Below, piece by piece: positions 55,063 to 64,000 of a stretch of 64,000 bases of DNA. The stretch comes from Diatrype stigma. Its lineage: Eukaryota; Ascomycota; Sordariomycetes; Xylariales; Diatrypaceae. The position numbers and the translations under genes were made by a program. Positions within the stretch are counted from its first letter, which is position 1. The number at the start of each line of letters is the position of its first letter. Where the stretch lies: NCBI GenBank assembly GCA_022225965.2, contig JAKJXP020000090.1, positions 144,310 through 208,309 of the forward strand, read 5' to 3'. The notes beneath the pieces were generated by a model. That model saw only the letters and a list, made by a program, of their open reading frames with translations, was not told the origin of the DNA and made no database searches.

Positions 55063-58000
55063 TTATACATCGGTCATTTCCGTGTCGACGGAGCTCGGGT
55101 CCACCACTTCATCGGCAGGGCCCCAATTTCCTTCGAAGACTGTGGCTCCAGCTCGCTGGCGACTTTCAGTCCAGACGAAAGACTCTAACTCGAGGAGTTC
55201 AGATACTGTTGGCCGGCACATCGGCTCTGCTGCAAGCATCCACCGTACGACTGTATCAAGAGAGCTTCGATTATCAGGATCCTTCATGAAATCTGGCGGA
55301 TCCTGTAGCTCGCTCTTTCGCCCCAAGCCGAAGATGTCATTTGAGTGTCGGCTGACACCCCTCAGATAGTTACGACGAGCGTTCTTGGCGGCGGTGCTCT
55401 CGCCTCCAAATATGTTGACATTGCGCTCTGTCTCTTCGATCGGTAAACCTGTAGCATCCCGCATAACGGCCGTCGTATCCTGGGTAAGCGTCGGAACTTC
55501 AGAGAAGTCCCCCTCTCTCAAAGCCGTCCAGGTAGCACCGTTCTCTGGCAGTTTGACGTTGGCTGCGATCTCGAGCAGAATAAGACCTAGAGAGAATACA
55601 TCGGCCGGTTTGTCGATTTCTGACCGAAGAGCCTCGGGTGCGAGATATTCACGGTCACCTTCAAGGTCAGGGCCCTTATCAGCAGGTAGTGAGGTTGCTA
55701 GGCCGAAGTCTCCGATCTTTAGAGTGCCCTCGAAAGTAATCAGGATATTTGCCGGCTTCAGGTCTAGATGGATGAATCCAGCATTATGTATATGCCGCAA
55801 GCCCTACAAGGGTTCAGTAATCTCATCGGACGAATAGTGGGTGGGAGACTCATTTACCTGGCTAATTTCGAGTGCAATCTTCCAGATTCGGAAGTCATCA
55901 AGTCTACCCTTCAGGCCGACGAGGGACAAGAAGACATCGAGGCTGCCCTCCTCGCAGTACTCGGTCTGGATGTAAAGGTTGTTCCTGTCCTCCCAACTAT
56001 CAATGAGTTGCAAGATGTGGTCACAGCCCTGAAGAGATTTCAGAACAGACACTTCACGGAGCCGGTGGGCCCTGTCCTTATCCCCCTGGAAGGGGAGAGA
56101 TAGTTTCTTGACTGCGAAGCACTGTTGACCCGAGGGCGAAGGTGGTGTACGATGCGTAGGTGTACTGAAGAAAGCTTGCTGTGTCTTCGCCACGGGCTTC
56201 CCGAGTTCTGCAACTTTGTAAACCTGGGAAAATTCACCCTTTCCTATGTACTCCACTTTCCCGAAACGTGATACGAGCAACTCATCCAAGTCACGGGGGG
56301 CCATGCCGTTGATTGGTGTTATGGCACGTCGGTCCTGGAGAAACGAGAAAGGCTCTGATCTCGCCGTTGGTGTAGCCGGTGGGAATATGGATTTCCGCTC
56401 ACTAGTGAACGGATACAGGGAAGTCTCAGCAGCGTTGGAGATCGATAGGCGGCTCGCATCCAGCGGCTCGCTGGTATCCAGGGGTGTGTGGGGTGTTGCA
56501 TTGTCTGCAAATTCGAGCGGATCTAGAGGGCTCGCTGGGAGGACAGAGGTGGTTTTAGCAAAATGAACCTTTGGGGCAGTCTTGATAGAGGGGGTCAAGT
56601 GCATCGTCTTGAGGGGAGCTGGTGTAGAGAAACACCCGCGCTCGGTTCGAGTCCGACCAAATGACGGCAAAGAAATAGAAGTAGAAGGCGGAGTTCCGTC
56701 GGCAGTGGACACCGGTACATCAGGATCGCCATTACTAGAGATAGCGTTTCCTGGATCCCGGCTGGAGTCGTCGCTGCTGGGCCTTTCCAAGGGGCTGTAC
56801 TTACAAGTAACGCCTGGCTCTCGTTGCCAGATTCCACTCTTTCCAAAAGCTGACGTAGACAGGGGTAAATGTCGATTCGTTGTTGGGCTATCATTGGCGA
56901 GTTGGTCGAGATTCAGATCGCTCGCGCTCTCCTCCAGCTCAAATTTCGTAGGTGTCGGTGGTATGCTATCATCAAGGCCTGTCATGCTCTCGATACTGCT
57001 CTCACTAGGGCCGGGGGGGCTTCTTCCGTCATCGCTATAAAGGCTAAGAAGGCTACCCTTGCGCGAATGTCTAGAAGCAAAGCCATTGAAAAGTATAGGG
57101 CGGTTCTGCTCGCCGTGGGAATTTGGTGAGCGGGAAGAAGGGTTGAAAGGGGTCGCGGGCGTGCCGAACGTATGCCTAATATGCCGGCCTCTTCCCTTTC
57201 CGCTTCCTGGAGGGGGTGGGTATGTGTTGAAGCTGCTGATTTTGTTCTTGCACGGCGTATCCGGGACGAATCCAAACCCTTTCTGTCCAGGTGGGCCAAG
57301 CTCAGGGTTCCGGTTCATCTTGGAAACTAGACCGGTAGACGCAAAGGCACCTTCATACGGCTTGGCGTGCTTGTAATCCGGGGTGGAAACACTTGCAGTA
57401 GGGCCAGCATCGTTATCGGGCAGGGGACGGACAGCGCCAATAGGCAGGCTCTTGGACCAGTTCATAGGGGCCCTGGGCTTTTCACTGAGCTGGACAGGGA
57501 TGTGTGTTGGCGAGTCATCCGCCAAACTCGAGTTGGACGAGGAGGTAGTCATCGCGCGAGAAAGTGGATGAGGCTGGTGCGACTGCTGAGCGAGCATGTG
57601 CGCAGATGGGTTCGGCAGAGGCCCTCCTTGGTTGAAAGGACTATCACGCTGCGGTGGCGGCATGAAATGGTCCAATGATAAACGCGGTCGGTTCTTGGCA
57701 ATAGGCGTTGTCGTCGTATCTTGAGAGATCTGCGACAGCTGCTGCGCGGCTTGTCGCCGCCCCCACGATGTGCGCTCCGAGCTATGGCGCTGTTGGAGGG
57801 TAGATCTGCGAAGAGACCCAGCTCTGCGCTGCAAAGCGGCGGGCGTAGGCGACGCCATTAGGTCAGAAGCCATCGCGCCAGCTCCCGTCCAATCATACTC
57901 TCGCGCCGCGTCATCTTGGACATCCGAGCCGGGCGACGAGCCAGAACTGTGATCAAAGATGTTAAATTCGCTTCCGAAATTTGAAGGGCCGTAGCTGCGG

Positions 58001-58695
58001 CGCTTAGCCTTCGGGCTGCCGGAAAGTGACTGGTCGAGGGTCATCCTAGCATCACTCCGCTTCAAGGGACTAACTACTGGATTGGAAGGGACGGGATTCA
58101 CGTCCATGGTCCGAGGCATAGCGAGCTGAGACGATGCGCCCGAGATATCAAGATGCATACTATGCCGAGTTGGGGGTTTCTCAGTTTTGCGCGACGCTGG
58201 GCTGCCCGCCCCGGAAATGCTGACGTTTTCCTGTCCCATGGCGCTAGATTCTGGTGAAGTTGATGTCGCGCCCGAGTTGACCATATTTGCCGTAGCATTT
58301 AACGCGCGCCTAGGTGCGGCCGGGCTCTTCGGTGACGTGCGATTGCGCAGGAGAGGCTTTGAGGAAACTCCTGGGCTCTTTTTAGCCGATCGCAACGAAA
58401 GCTTCACGCTCGGGCGGAATGGCGTCGCAAGTGGCGATTGCGGATGAAAGGAAGTTGGCGCAGGCGAATTCGATGCCGAGTTATGGCCACAATATTGAGA
58501 TTGGACGCGTCTGCAAGATGGCGAAGATGGAGAAGAGCCAGCGCTGGAACTGCTCTGCGATGCTGTTCTGACTACGGGAAACTTGGAAGGAGAGCGCGAT
58601 AAAGAGCGCCTTAAAGATCGCAAACCAGCTTGGACATCAACATGATGCACATGAGTTGGCGACGGCAGGGTAAGTGTTCCCCCACTATTCGACAT
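55063..58695 (-). CDS. WEE1: Mitosis-inhibitor protein kinase WEE1
   Basis: Dual-specificity kinase that phosphorylates the inhibitory Tyr of Cdc28/Cdc2 and delays mitotic entry. Minus-strand exons are 55858-58695 and 55063-55803 (54-nt intron between QVN-type donor GTAAAT and TGTAG), giving 1192 residues. The first 790 residues are Ser/Pro-rich and disordered, with many S/T-P sites, as in fungal Wee1. The kinase domain starts near 805: FGKVEYIGKGEFSQVY (Gly loop), CFAVKKL (Lys), an insertion before it, and IQTEYCEEGSLDVFL. Across the intron: GLRHIHNAGFIHLDLKPANI with catalytic Asp960 and Lys962, KIGDFGLA (Asp978), and GDREYLAPE (Gly995 on), the Wee1-type activation motif. A long acidic insert follows, then PDFMKDPDNRSSLDTVVRWM and the C-terminal CRPTVSELLELE. 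Convergent with GCP3. Confidence 0.93.
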
Positions 58696-59135
58696 CTTTT
58701 CCGATTACTCTGTTTGGCGGTTGTTGATGGCGCCGGGTCAATTAGTAGATTGGTAGACTAAGTGTGCGACAGGTTTTAGTGGCCGAGTTAGCTGGTCCGG
58801 GGAAGCTGTTCGGGAAGAATGGGCATAGATATTCGGTTCGCTACAATCGCATTGAGGGGAAAGAAACAATACAATTGAACGAGCGGGTGGGTGTTGGCTG
58901 TCGGCAATGTGGAGGAGGGGCGCACAAGAGAGTGAGTGAGGAATGCTGGACGGAGGCCTTAATGAATCGGAAACACCAGGAATGCCAGTCCAAGCAGCCG
59001 GTTGACGCAAGGGTAGGGACCGTAGGGGTAGGTATTAGGTCAAGTTCACAAAAAGTAGGATGAGATGCTCCTCGTTCGTCCAAAGTCGGCAACAAAGACA
59101 GAGGCGGCGGGCGATGAGGAAGATGTTGGTAATGC

Positions 59136-59190
59136 GCGTTATTGGTATTGGTGTTGGTGCTGGTGCTGGTGCTGGTTGGTGGCGTTGGTG
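59136..59190. repeat. GGTGTT/GGTGCT tandem repeat
   Basis: Hexamer array (GGTATTGGTGTTGGTGCTGG and following GTGCTGGTGCTGG), ending with GGTGTTGGC; about 450 bp upstream of the WEE1 start codon. Confidence 0.85.
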
Positions 59191-59831
59191 TTGGCAATGC
59201 GATGGGGTCGGCAGGTCGATGTCTATGTTATGACACAATAGGCAACACCATCCTTCTCAACCTCGACCTCTTCTTTCCTTCGCTCACTTGCTCCCGTCTC
59301 TTTCCTTCCTTGGGCTTTCATGTAGCTCATGTAGCGCCGTTTCCGAACTTGTCACCTGCACCTGCACTGTCAGATGCGCGACCGGCTTCAACTTCAGTCA
59401 GTCACCACCGGGACTCTGACTAATATGGATCGATTTGTGCATTTAGGCCACTGAGGCAGGAACGAGGGAAGAACGCCAAAAGACAGATGCGCCAAAAATT
59501 ACAACCACGACAACCCCCGTGACCACCAAGTCCGCAATCCACCTCGCAAGCACTTCTAGAAACCCGTGTGCGCAGTTGAATGGCTGATTATATGGACCAA
59601 CTGCGGTAGTTCGGTTCGTGGTCTGCGGCGATGCGATATCAAAAGTTGCGCGTCTGGGTGGTGAATTCGGGTGTGAACCAACAGCAAGGAAATATGCCAA
59701 TTGTTCAGAATAACTACAATGAATAGGTGAGTGGTGGTAAGTGGTGGTAAGTGGGTGGAGGTGCATTAGTATGCTTTGAGGGGGGTTGCATGTATGTATG
59801 GGGCATGTCATTCACTTGATTGGGACAAGGA

Positions 59832-59857
59832 ACGCGTTTGTTTATATCGAGACGCGT
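59832..59857. promoter_or_regulatory. Pair of ACGCGT motifs far upstream of WEE1
   Basis: ACGCGT at 59832-59837 and 59852-59857, 20 bp apart (two helical turns). They lie 1.14 kb upstream of the WEE1 start codon. A third copy is at about 60528. Possible MBF sites, but the distance makes this weak. Confidence 0.25.
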
Positions 59858-61354
59858 TACGGGTCGGATTTTGTATGTACTGTACATCCAGATACCCCCG
59901 TACCCGCACAGATCCCTCCAATCCGCTTGCACCATCCTTATCAAGAGTGGGAGCCATCTGGAGGTCTTTGTCCTTATCCTGCCGGCCACACGCCTCCTCC
60001 ATTTCGGGTATTTGTACATAATGTAGACGCTTTCCCCAAGGGCCATCTCCATTCCCAGCCATGTTTAAGTGCCGCCTGCCCATCAACTGATCTGACCGTG
60101 CTGGCTAGTCGTCATGCTATCAATCAGTCACGCTGTCACGCCGTCACGCCGGCCAGAGGGGCCTATCGGTACCTATGTATTCCATTATTCCATTACGGAA
60201 CAATGGCTGCTCTCCGTCTCCCCGGCTGGCAGAAACCGGTACACCTCCATGGACTATTGTTTTCCTCTTGTGATATTGAAAACATCACTTGCCTGTTTCA
60301 TCCTTACCTAAGGTAGTTCTGGTCGAGATGAATGTGGGAGCTGCAACGGGCTCGAGCTGCAACAGTAAGGAGCATTCATGGTTGCATGACAGAAATCCCA
60401 TATGCTAATAGAGCAGGTACATTCTGCTACATATATAAGGTACTTCATACATAAGCAATGTCCTCCATGTGGTAAAGGACATGCTTGGAATTACCGGTGG
60501 CAAGGTAAGTCTATCAACGTAGATCAACGCGTTTATTTACTTTCCTCAATTTGATCCAATCAAACCCCGCGATATTCTGAGGCTGGAACGCTAAGCATAG
60601 CCCCAATGCTATCTGATCCGTGATCCGCGACAGGTACAACCGTACAACCCACATGGATCATGATGACTGGATGGAGGATGGCTGGCTGGCGGATGGCTGG
60701 ATCATGATGGTCGCAAGCCCGCTACGGCTAGCTGCCAGGCTGCCATAGCGGTTCCAACGACGGTAGGCACTGGCGTCATTGGGTTACAAGCGGCGTCAGT
60801 GTTCCAAAAAAGAACTCTAGAGAGGGGAGTCTGGAAGGGCAGGGAAGGGGTTGAGACGACGGCAGCGCGGCAGGCGGCAGGCCACAAGAGGAATGGCTGC
60901 GGATCACCTGGATCACCAGGGTTTTTGACAGCCTCCTGGTCCGTCTCATTCTCAGTCAATGTCTGGCCAAAGCTTGTGGTCCAAGTGCGCCTTAGCGAAA
61001 CCATGAAACACACGACAGAACATCTGCTGGTCCCTCTTTCCCTCGGCCTCCACCTACTTCATGAAAGTGCAGTGCAATGCTCCGAGGTAGAAATAAAAAA
61101 ATCAAAATAAACAAAGCCACGCACTTGTATACAAATCTTACTACGACGCGATCTAATAATACGAAGTTGGACAGAATTAATTTAACCCTATCTCGCTTCA
61201 GGACTTTGCTCCACTTGCCTGCAAGTATCTACATAGGTACATATGTATGTATGTACATACATGTACGTACCTGCTAGTTACGATGTGCCCAATGTACGCC
61301 CTCTCAGCTTGACTAAAAAGGGGGCTCGGGCCAAGTGGGCCCGCATGAGACTGG

Positions 61355-61434
61355 CAGGCAGAGTCCGGAAAAAACCATACGGATCTCAGTGGCCCAAGCG
61401 TGACATATGTATGGTTTTTATCGGACTCTGCCTG
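61355..61434. repeat. Imperfect 26-bp inverted repeat (hairpin or MITE-like)
   Basis: Left arm 61355-61380 (CAGGCAGAGTCCGGAAAAAA then CCATAC) and right arm 61409-61434 are reverse complements at 24 of 26 positions, with a 28-bp spacer. A second small hairpin (CGGGCC-AAGTG-GGCCCG) lies just upstream at 61327-61343. Confidence 0.8.
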
Positions 61435-61494
61435 ACTGGCTACCTTATGGATGGACCCGGGGCTACTACCGGGGGTTTTCGAGGGTGCGGCTAA

Positions 61495-62209
61495 AAATTA
61501 ATCACTCCACAGCCACTACTTTGATAAACTTACTCTGATAGTCTATCAAAGTACAAAGTAGTGGGAGAGTGGGAGGCGGGAAGCGAAAGGCAGGCTGGCA
61601 GGTCAGTCACGCAGTAGATCAACCCCCGCCATCCAAAATACCTATGGAGGCAAGATAGGTATCGACAAGAACCGCGTCTTTGAAAGGAGTCTCTTGGAAA
61701 GGAGTCGACGGACACACCGACTCAGTTACAATAGCCCAGCCTCTACGAAGAACTGCGAGCCGCGGTACGAAGCATGGTTTCGGTAACCAGCTCAGTCAAT
61801 CTGGATGCCCCCTTTTCCCACAGATTCGATACAGAGTGGCTGGCGGCTAGCTAGTGACTCGCACGCCGAATCCGTATGTTTGGTAACTCCTACGAAGTAC
61901 CAATCGAGAAAGAACATATCTCTATTCGTTTCACTGCATCAGGTACAGTAGCGCGCTTGCGTGCCTTCTCACCGCTCATAATCCTACCCCCTAGGGGTGC
62001 AGCGTCTCCACCGGCGGAGTCTGAATCGAATCGCGGAGGCAGAGTGAGGGGAAAGAGAAGGAAAAAATTTAACAAAAGAAAAAATATTCTGTGTGCAGAA
62101 GAAACTGCGCATTCCTCTGACGCAGCTGACTACTTACACTCAAGACTATATTTCCGTGAACCTCCCAGGAGTTGCCTCGTGTCACCAGCGCCCCCATTAG
62201 TCCCATGCC
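61495..62209. other. Spacer before the BTB pseudogene
   Basis: No gene supported. Contains an AT-rich GAAAAAATTTAACAAAAGAA tract at about 62060-62085. Open frames near 61876-62334 lack family character. Confidence 0.45.
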
Positions 62210-62888
62210 CTATGACTGGATTGGCTCTGGAACACCAGTCCGCATCATGCACTCCAGCACTGCCAGTGCTAGTTGTGGATGTTCTGCCAGGATCGGGCGC
62301 ATCTGGTCGCGGAACGTGTCTTCGTGATATCTAGCTGCGATGCGAAGCGGGGGGGTCGATGCGCATCGTCTCGTCAGATTCCGGGACGGTCTCATAACTC
62401 ATCAATCACCTGCCCAAAGTCGATAAACACTGATCCAGCCACTGAGTCGGCCAGCTTCGGCGACGATGGCAGCTCGGGAAGACTTGCGTCGTTAGCACCA
62501 TAGACCAGAACCTTTTTCTGCGGTCCGGTAGAAGCTATCGCGGGCGAGAAGCGCCAACGCGGGGAGTCGGGGTTCGCCAGCCATGACGTACACCCTTAGC
62601 GAAGTCCACAAGCTGTGAGTCGAAGGGATAGCCATCGAGTCACAATCGAACTGCAGACTGCGCTCTGGATCTTTCGGCCCGGCGTGGATGGGGTTCGTTC
62701 GTATTTCCATTAGCAATGGAATCTTGCTCGTTATCGATATTGCCTAGATCTCCATCGCTCTCCTCATCTAGCACATCCTCCCCGCTTTCAGGTGGCTCTT
62801 GCTCAAACGCATCCCCATCTTCAAATCCATCCTCGGCGTTGCCATTCTCATCTGCCCAATCGCCTTCAGCTTCCAGCCGGCAGGGCAA
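62210..62888 (-). pseudogene. BTB/POZ-domain-type protein pseudogene (frameshifted)
   Basis: The minus strand keeps recognisable pieces of a fungal BTB-type protein in several frames. From the 5' side: an acidic stretch (EDGFEDGDAFEQEPPESGED), then SLRVYVMAGEPRLPALALLA-RDSFYRTAEK, which resembles the helix after the BTB fold. A frame change gives FIDFGQVIDEL, another gives YETVPESDETMR, and a third, at a run of seven C (plus-strand G run at 62348-62354), gives RIAARYHEDTFRDQMRPILA, continuing to a TAG at 62210-62212. The pieces follow the order expected for one protein, so this is a decayed gene or one hit by homopolymer errors. The N-terminal BTB core is not evident. Assignment rests on remembered family features only. 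Confidence 0.55.
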
Positions 62889-63962
62889 ACTTCCTAGGGC
62901 TAGGGATCAGCAACGGCCCACCAGAGTCGTCCGTAAGGGTCTGCAAGATGTCTCGTGAAAGATAAATGGAATGATTTGCAGCAGTCGATGGGTCCTGCAT
63001 AACAGAATCCTGGGGCGCCCAGTGTTACTTACGAAGTTCCTCGTCTACTTCTTGACAAGACTGGAAGACCGGTACATCAGAGGGCTTGGGCTCTCCGTGC
63101 TCTATTATTCTTTGTCGTCATAATTCCCATGATAGACAAATTGAAGTGCCTTGAAGACGATAAAGGGCCCTTGCCCTCCACACGGTGTCCTGTGTTATCC
63201 TAGAAAAGTAAATTATTACAACAGTAAGAGGACAATAAAGCACTTGGGCAACTGTACAAGAGATCGGGCTTACTCACATGATCCTGGGTCCACTCCTTAT
63301 ATATAGTACATAAGGACCTAAGAAATAATGGAGCGATGGACGGGGAATGCGTTGTCTCCACAGGGAAATCTTGAAGTCACAGTAAGTCTCCACTTAGGAA
63401 GAGGCTATGAATATGTAAATAGGGAGTCGCATAGGTTATATGACATGTTGCTCATAAAGACAAGTCCCAGAACATTCCGATATACATGTCACTAGAGTTG
63501 ATGAATGGTAATTGTGCAAATGGGTCTTCGCATTATATTAGTATATCTCATCTCAGCCTCTCGGGTTCTGATTCTATTTTCTGGTGACTGGTGGCGTCAC
63601 TTTTGCGGGCACTTTGGCATTAGCCACAGCTCGAGGGAGGGAAAAGGGGTTTGAACTCAGAGATAACCTCTATAAAGGAATCGCCTGTAAACTAGCTATA
63701 GTTTCCTACATGCCCAAATCCCAGCAGTTCATTACAATAGATTTGCAGGTGAACTTGTTTAGCATGAGAAGTAATCGCTTGGCTGCAGTATGGAGGCCAG
63801 AGCACTGCTACCAGCAAGAACTATCAGTCTATAGTCGCAACAGGCAGCTGACAAATCCATTCTAAAGATCAAATCACCTTCAGCAGCTTTATTGAAGTGC
63901 CCTCTCATCATTGATCAAAGATCCAGCCAGTCCTTGCTTACGAGTTCATGAGGGGCGAAGCG
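62889..63962. other. Right-end spacer
   Basis: About 1.1 kb with no supportable gene. A short minus-strand stretch near 63019-63100 (IIEHGEPKPSDVPVFQSCQE) has protein-like character and may belong to the decayed BTB gene upstream. The final 380 bp (63580-63960) has no coding signal. Confidence 0.4.

Positions 63963-63998
<36 letters not shown>
63963..63998 (+). repeat. 36-nt A tract at the window end
   Basis: Uninterrupted A36 followed by GG. It could be a retroelement poly(A) tail, a slippage-prone homopolymer or a sequence-end artefact; no retroelement ORF is visible before it. Confidence 0.85.

Positions 63999-64000
<2 letters not shown>

Larger units (their letters stand above)
58696..61338. 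other. Gene-poor region upstream of WEE1
   Basis: About 2.6 kb without a supportable gene; presumably the WEE1 5' UTR and promoter followed by spacer. Features: GGTGCT/GGTGTT array (59136-59190), three ACGCGT motifs (59832, 59852, 60528), scattered TGTATG/TACCTA motifs, and a TACATAC-type array (61230-61270). Confidence 0.5.

Noticed and set aside
61876..62334. 152-residue plus-strand open frame
   Set aside because: Overlaps the BTB pseudogene on the other strand at its 3' part and shows no domain or consistent codon use.

Overview
The window looks like nuclear DNA of a filamentous ascomycete, most likely a Sordariomycete. The evidence is short introns of about 50-250 nt with GT..AG borders and CTRAC-like branch sites, GC-rich coding sequence, dispersed TAGGTA/TACCTA repeats in the spacers, and typical Pezizomycotina genes (HET-domain protein, Zn2Cys6 factor, berberine-bridge-type oxidase, fungal MED1, MRC1, ADA1, GCP3 and WEE1). 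All exon borders were built by hand from splice signals, reading frame and family knowledge. They are inferences and were not tested against transcripts.

Layout. 1-198 is the tail of an unidentified gene. 985-3054 holds two divergent housekeeping genes, VMA10 (V-ATPase subunit G, six exons including a 9-nt microexon) and PET117 (cytochrome oxidase assembly). 4034-14158 is a same-strand run of metabolism-like genes: an atypical SDR, a secreted FAD-linked oxidase, a CorA-like membrane protein and a 2OG-Fe(II) oxygenase. An AIM24-domain protein follows at 15182-16934. A 5-kb repeat-rich gap comes next, then a small Zn2Cys6 regulator (21950-23052) and a second large gap. 26133-31892 contains a large disordered protein and Mediator subunit 1.

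33545-36556 encodes a HET-domain protein whose ankyrin repeats appear to sit inside the HET domain. Around 37448-37662 (minus) lies an odd tRNA-like locus with one A box and two B boxes. 38006-41179 (minus) has two proteins of unknown function. 42101-58695 is a block of cell-cycle and chromatin genes: MRC1 (replication checkpoint), ADA1/HFI1 (SAGA), the gamma-tubulin complex protein GCP3, and WEE1. MRC1 carries a paired MluI-cell-cycle-box motif upstream. The last 5 kb is gene-poor, with an inverted repeat, a frameshifted BTB-type pseudogene and a terminal 36-nt A tract.

Functionally, 42-59 kb groups S-phase checkpoint, mitotic entry and spindle-nucleation functions on both strands. The 4-14 kb run could be a small tailoring-enzyme cluster, but no polyketide synthase, peptide synthetase or terpene synthase backbone gene is visible.
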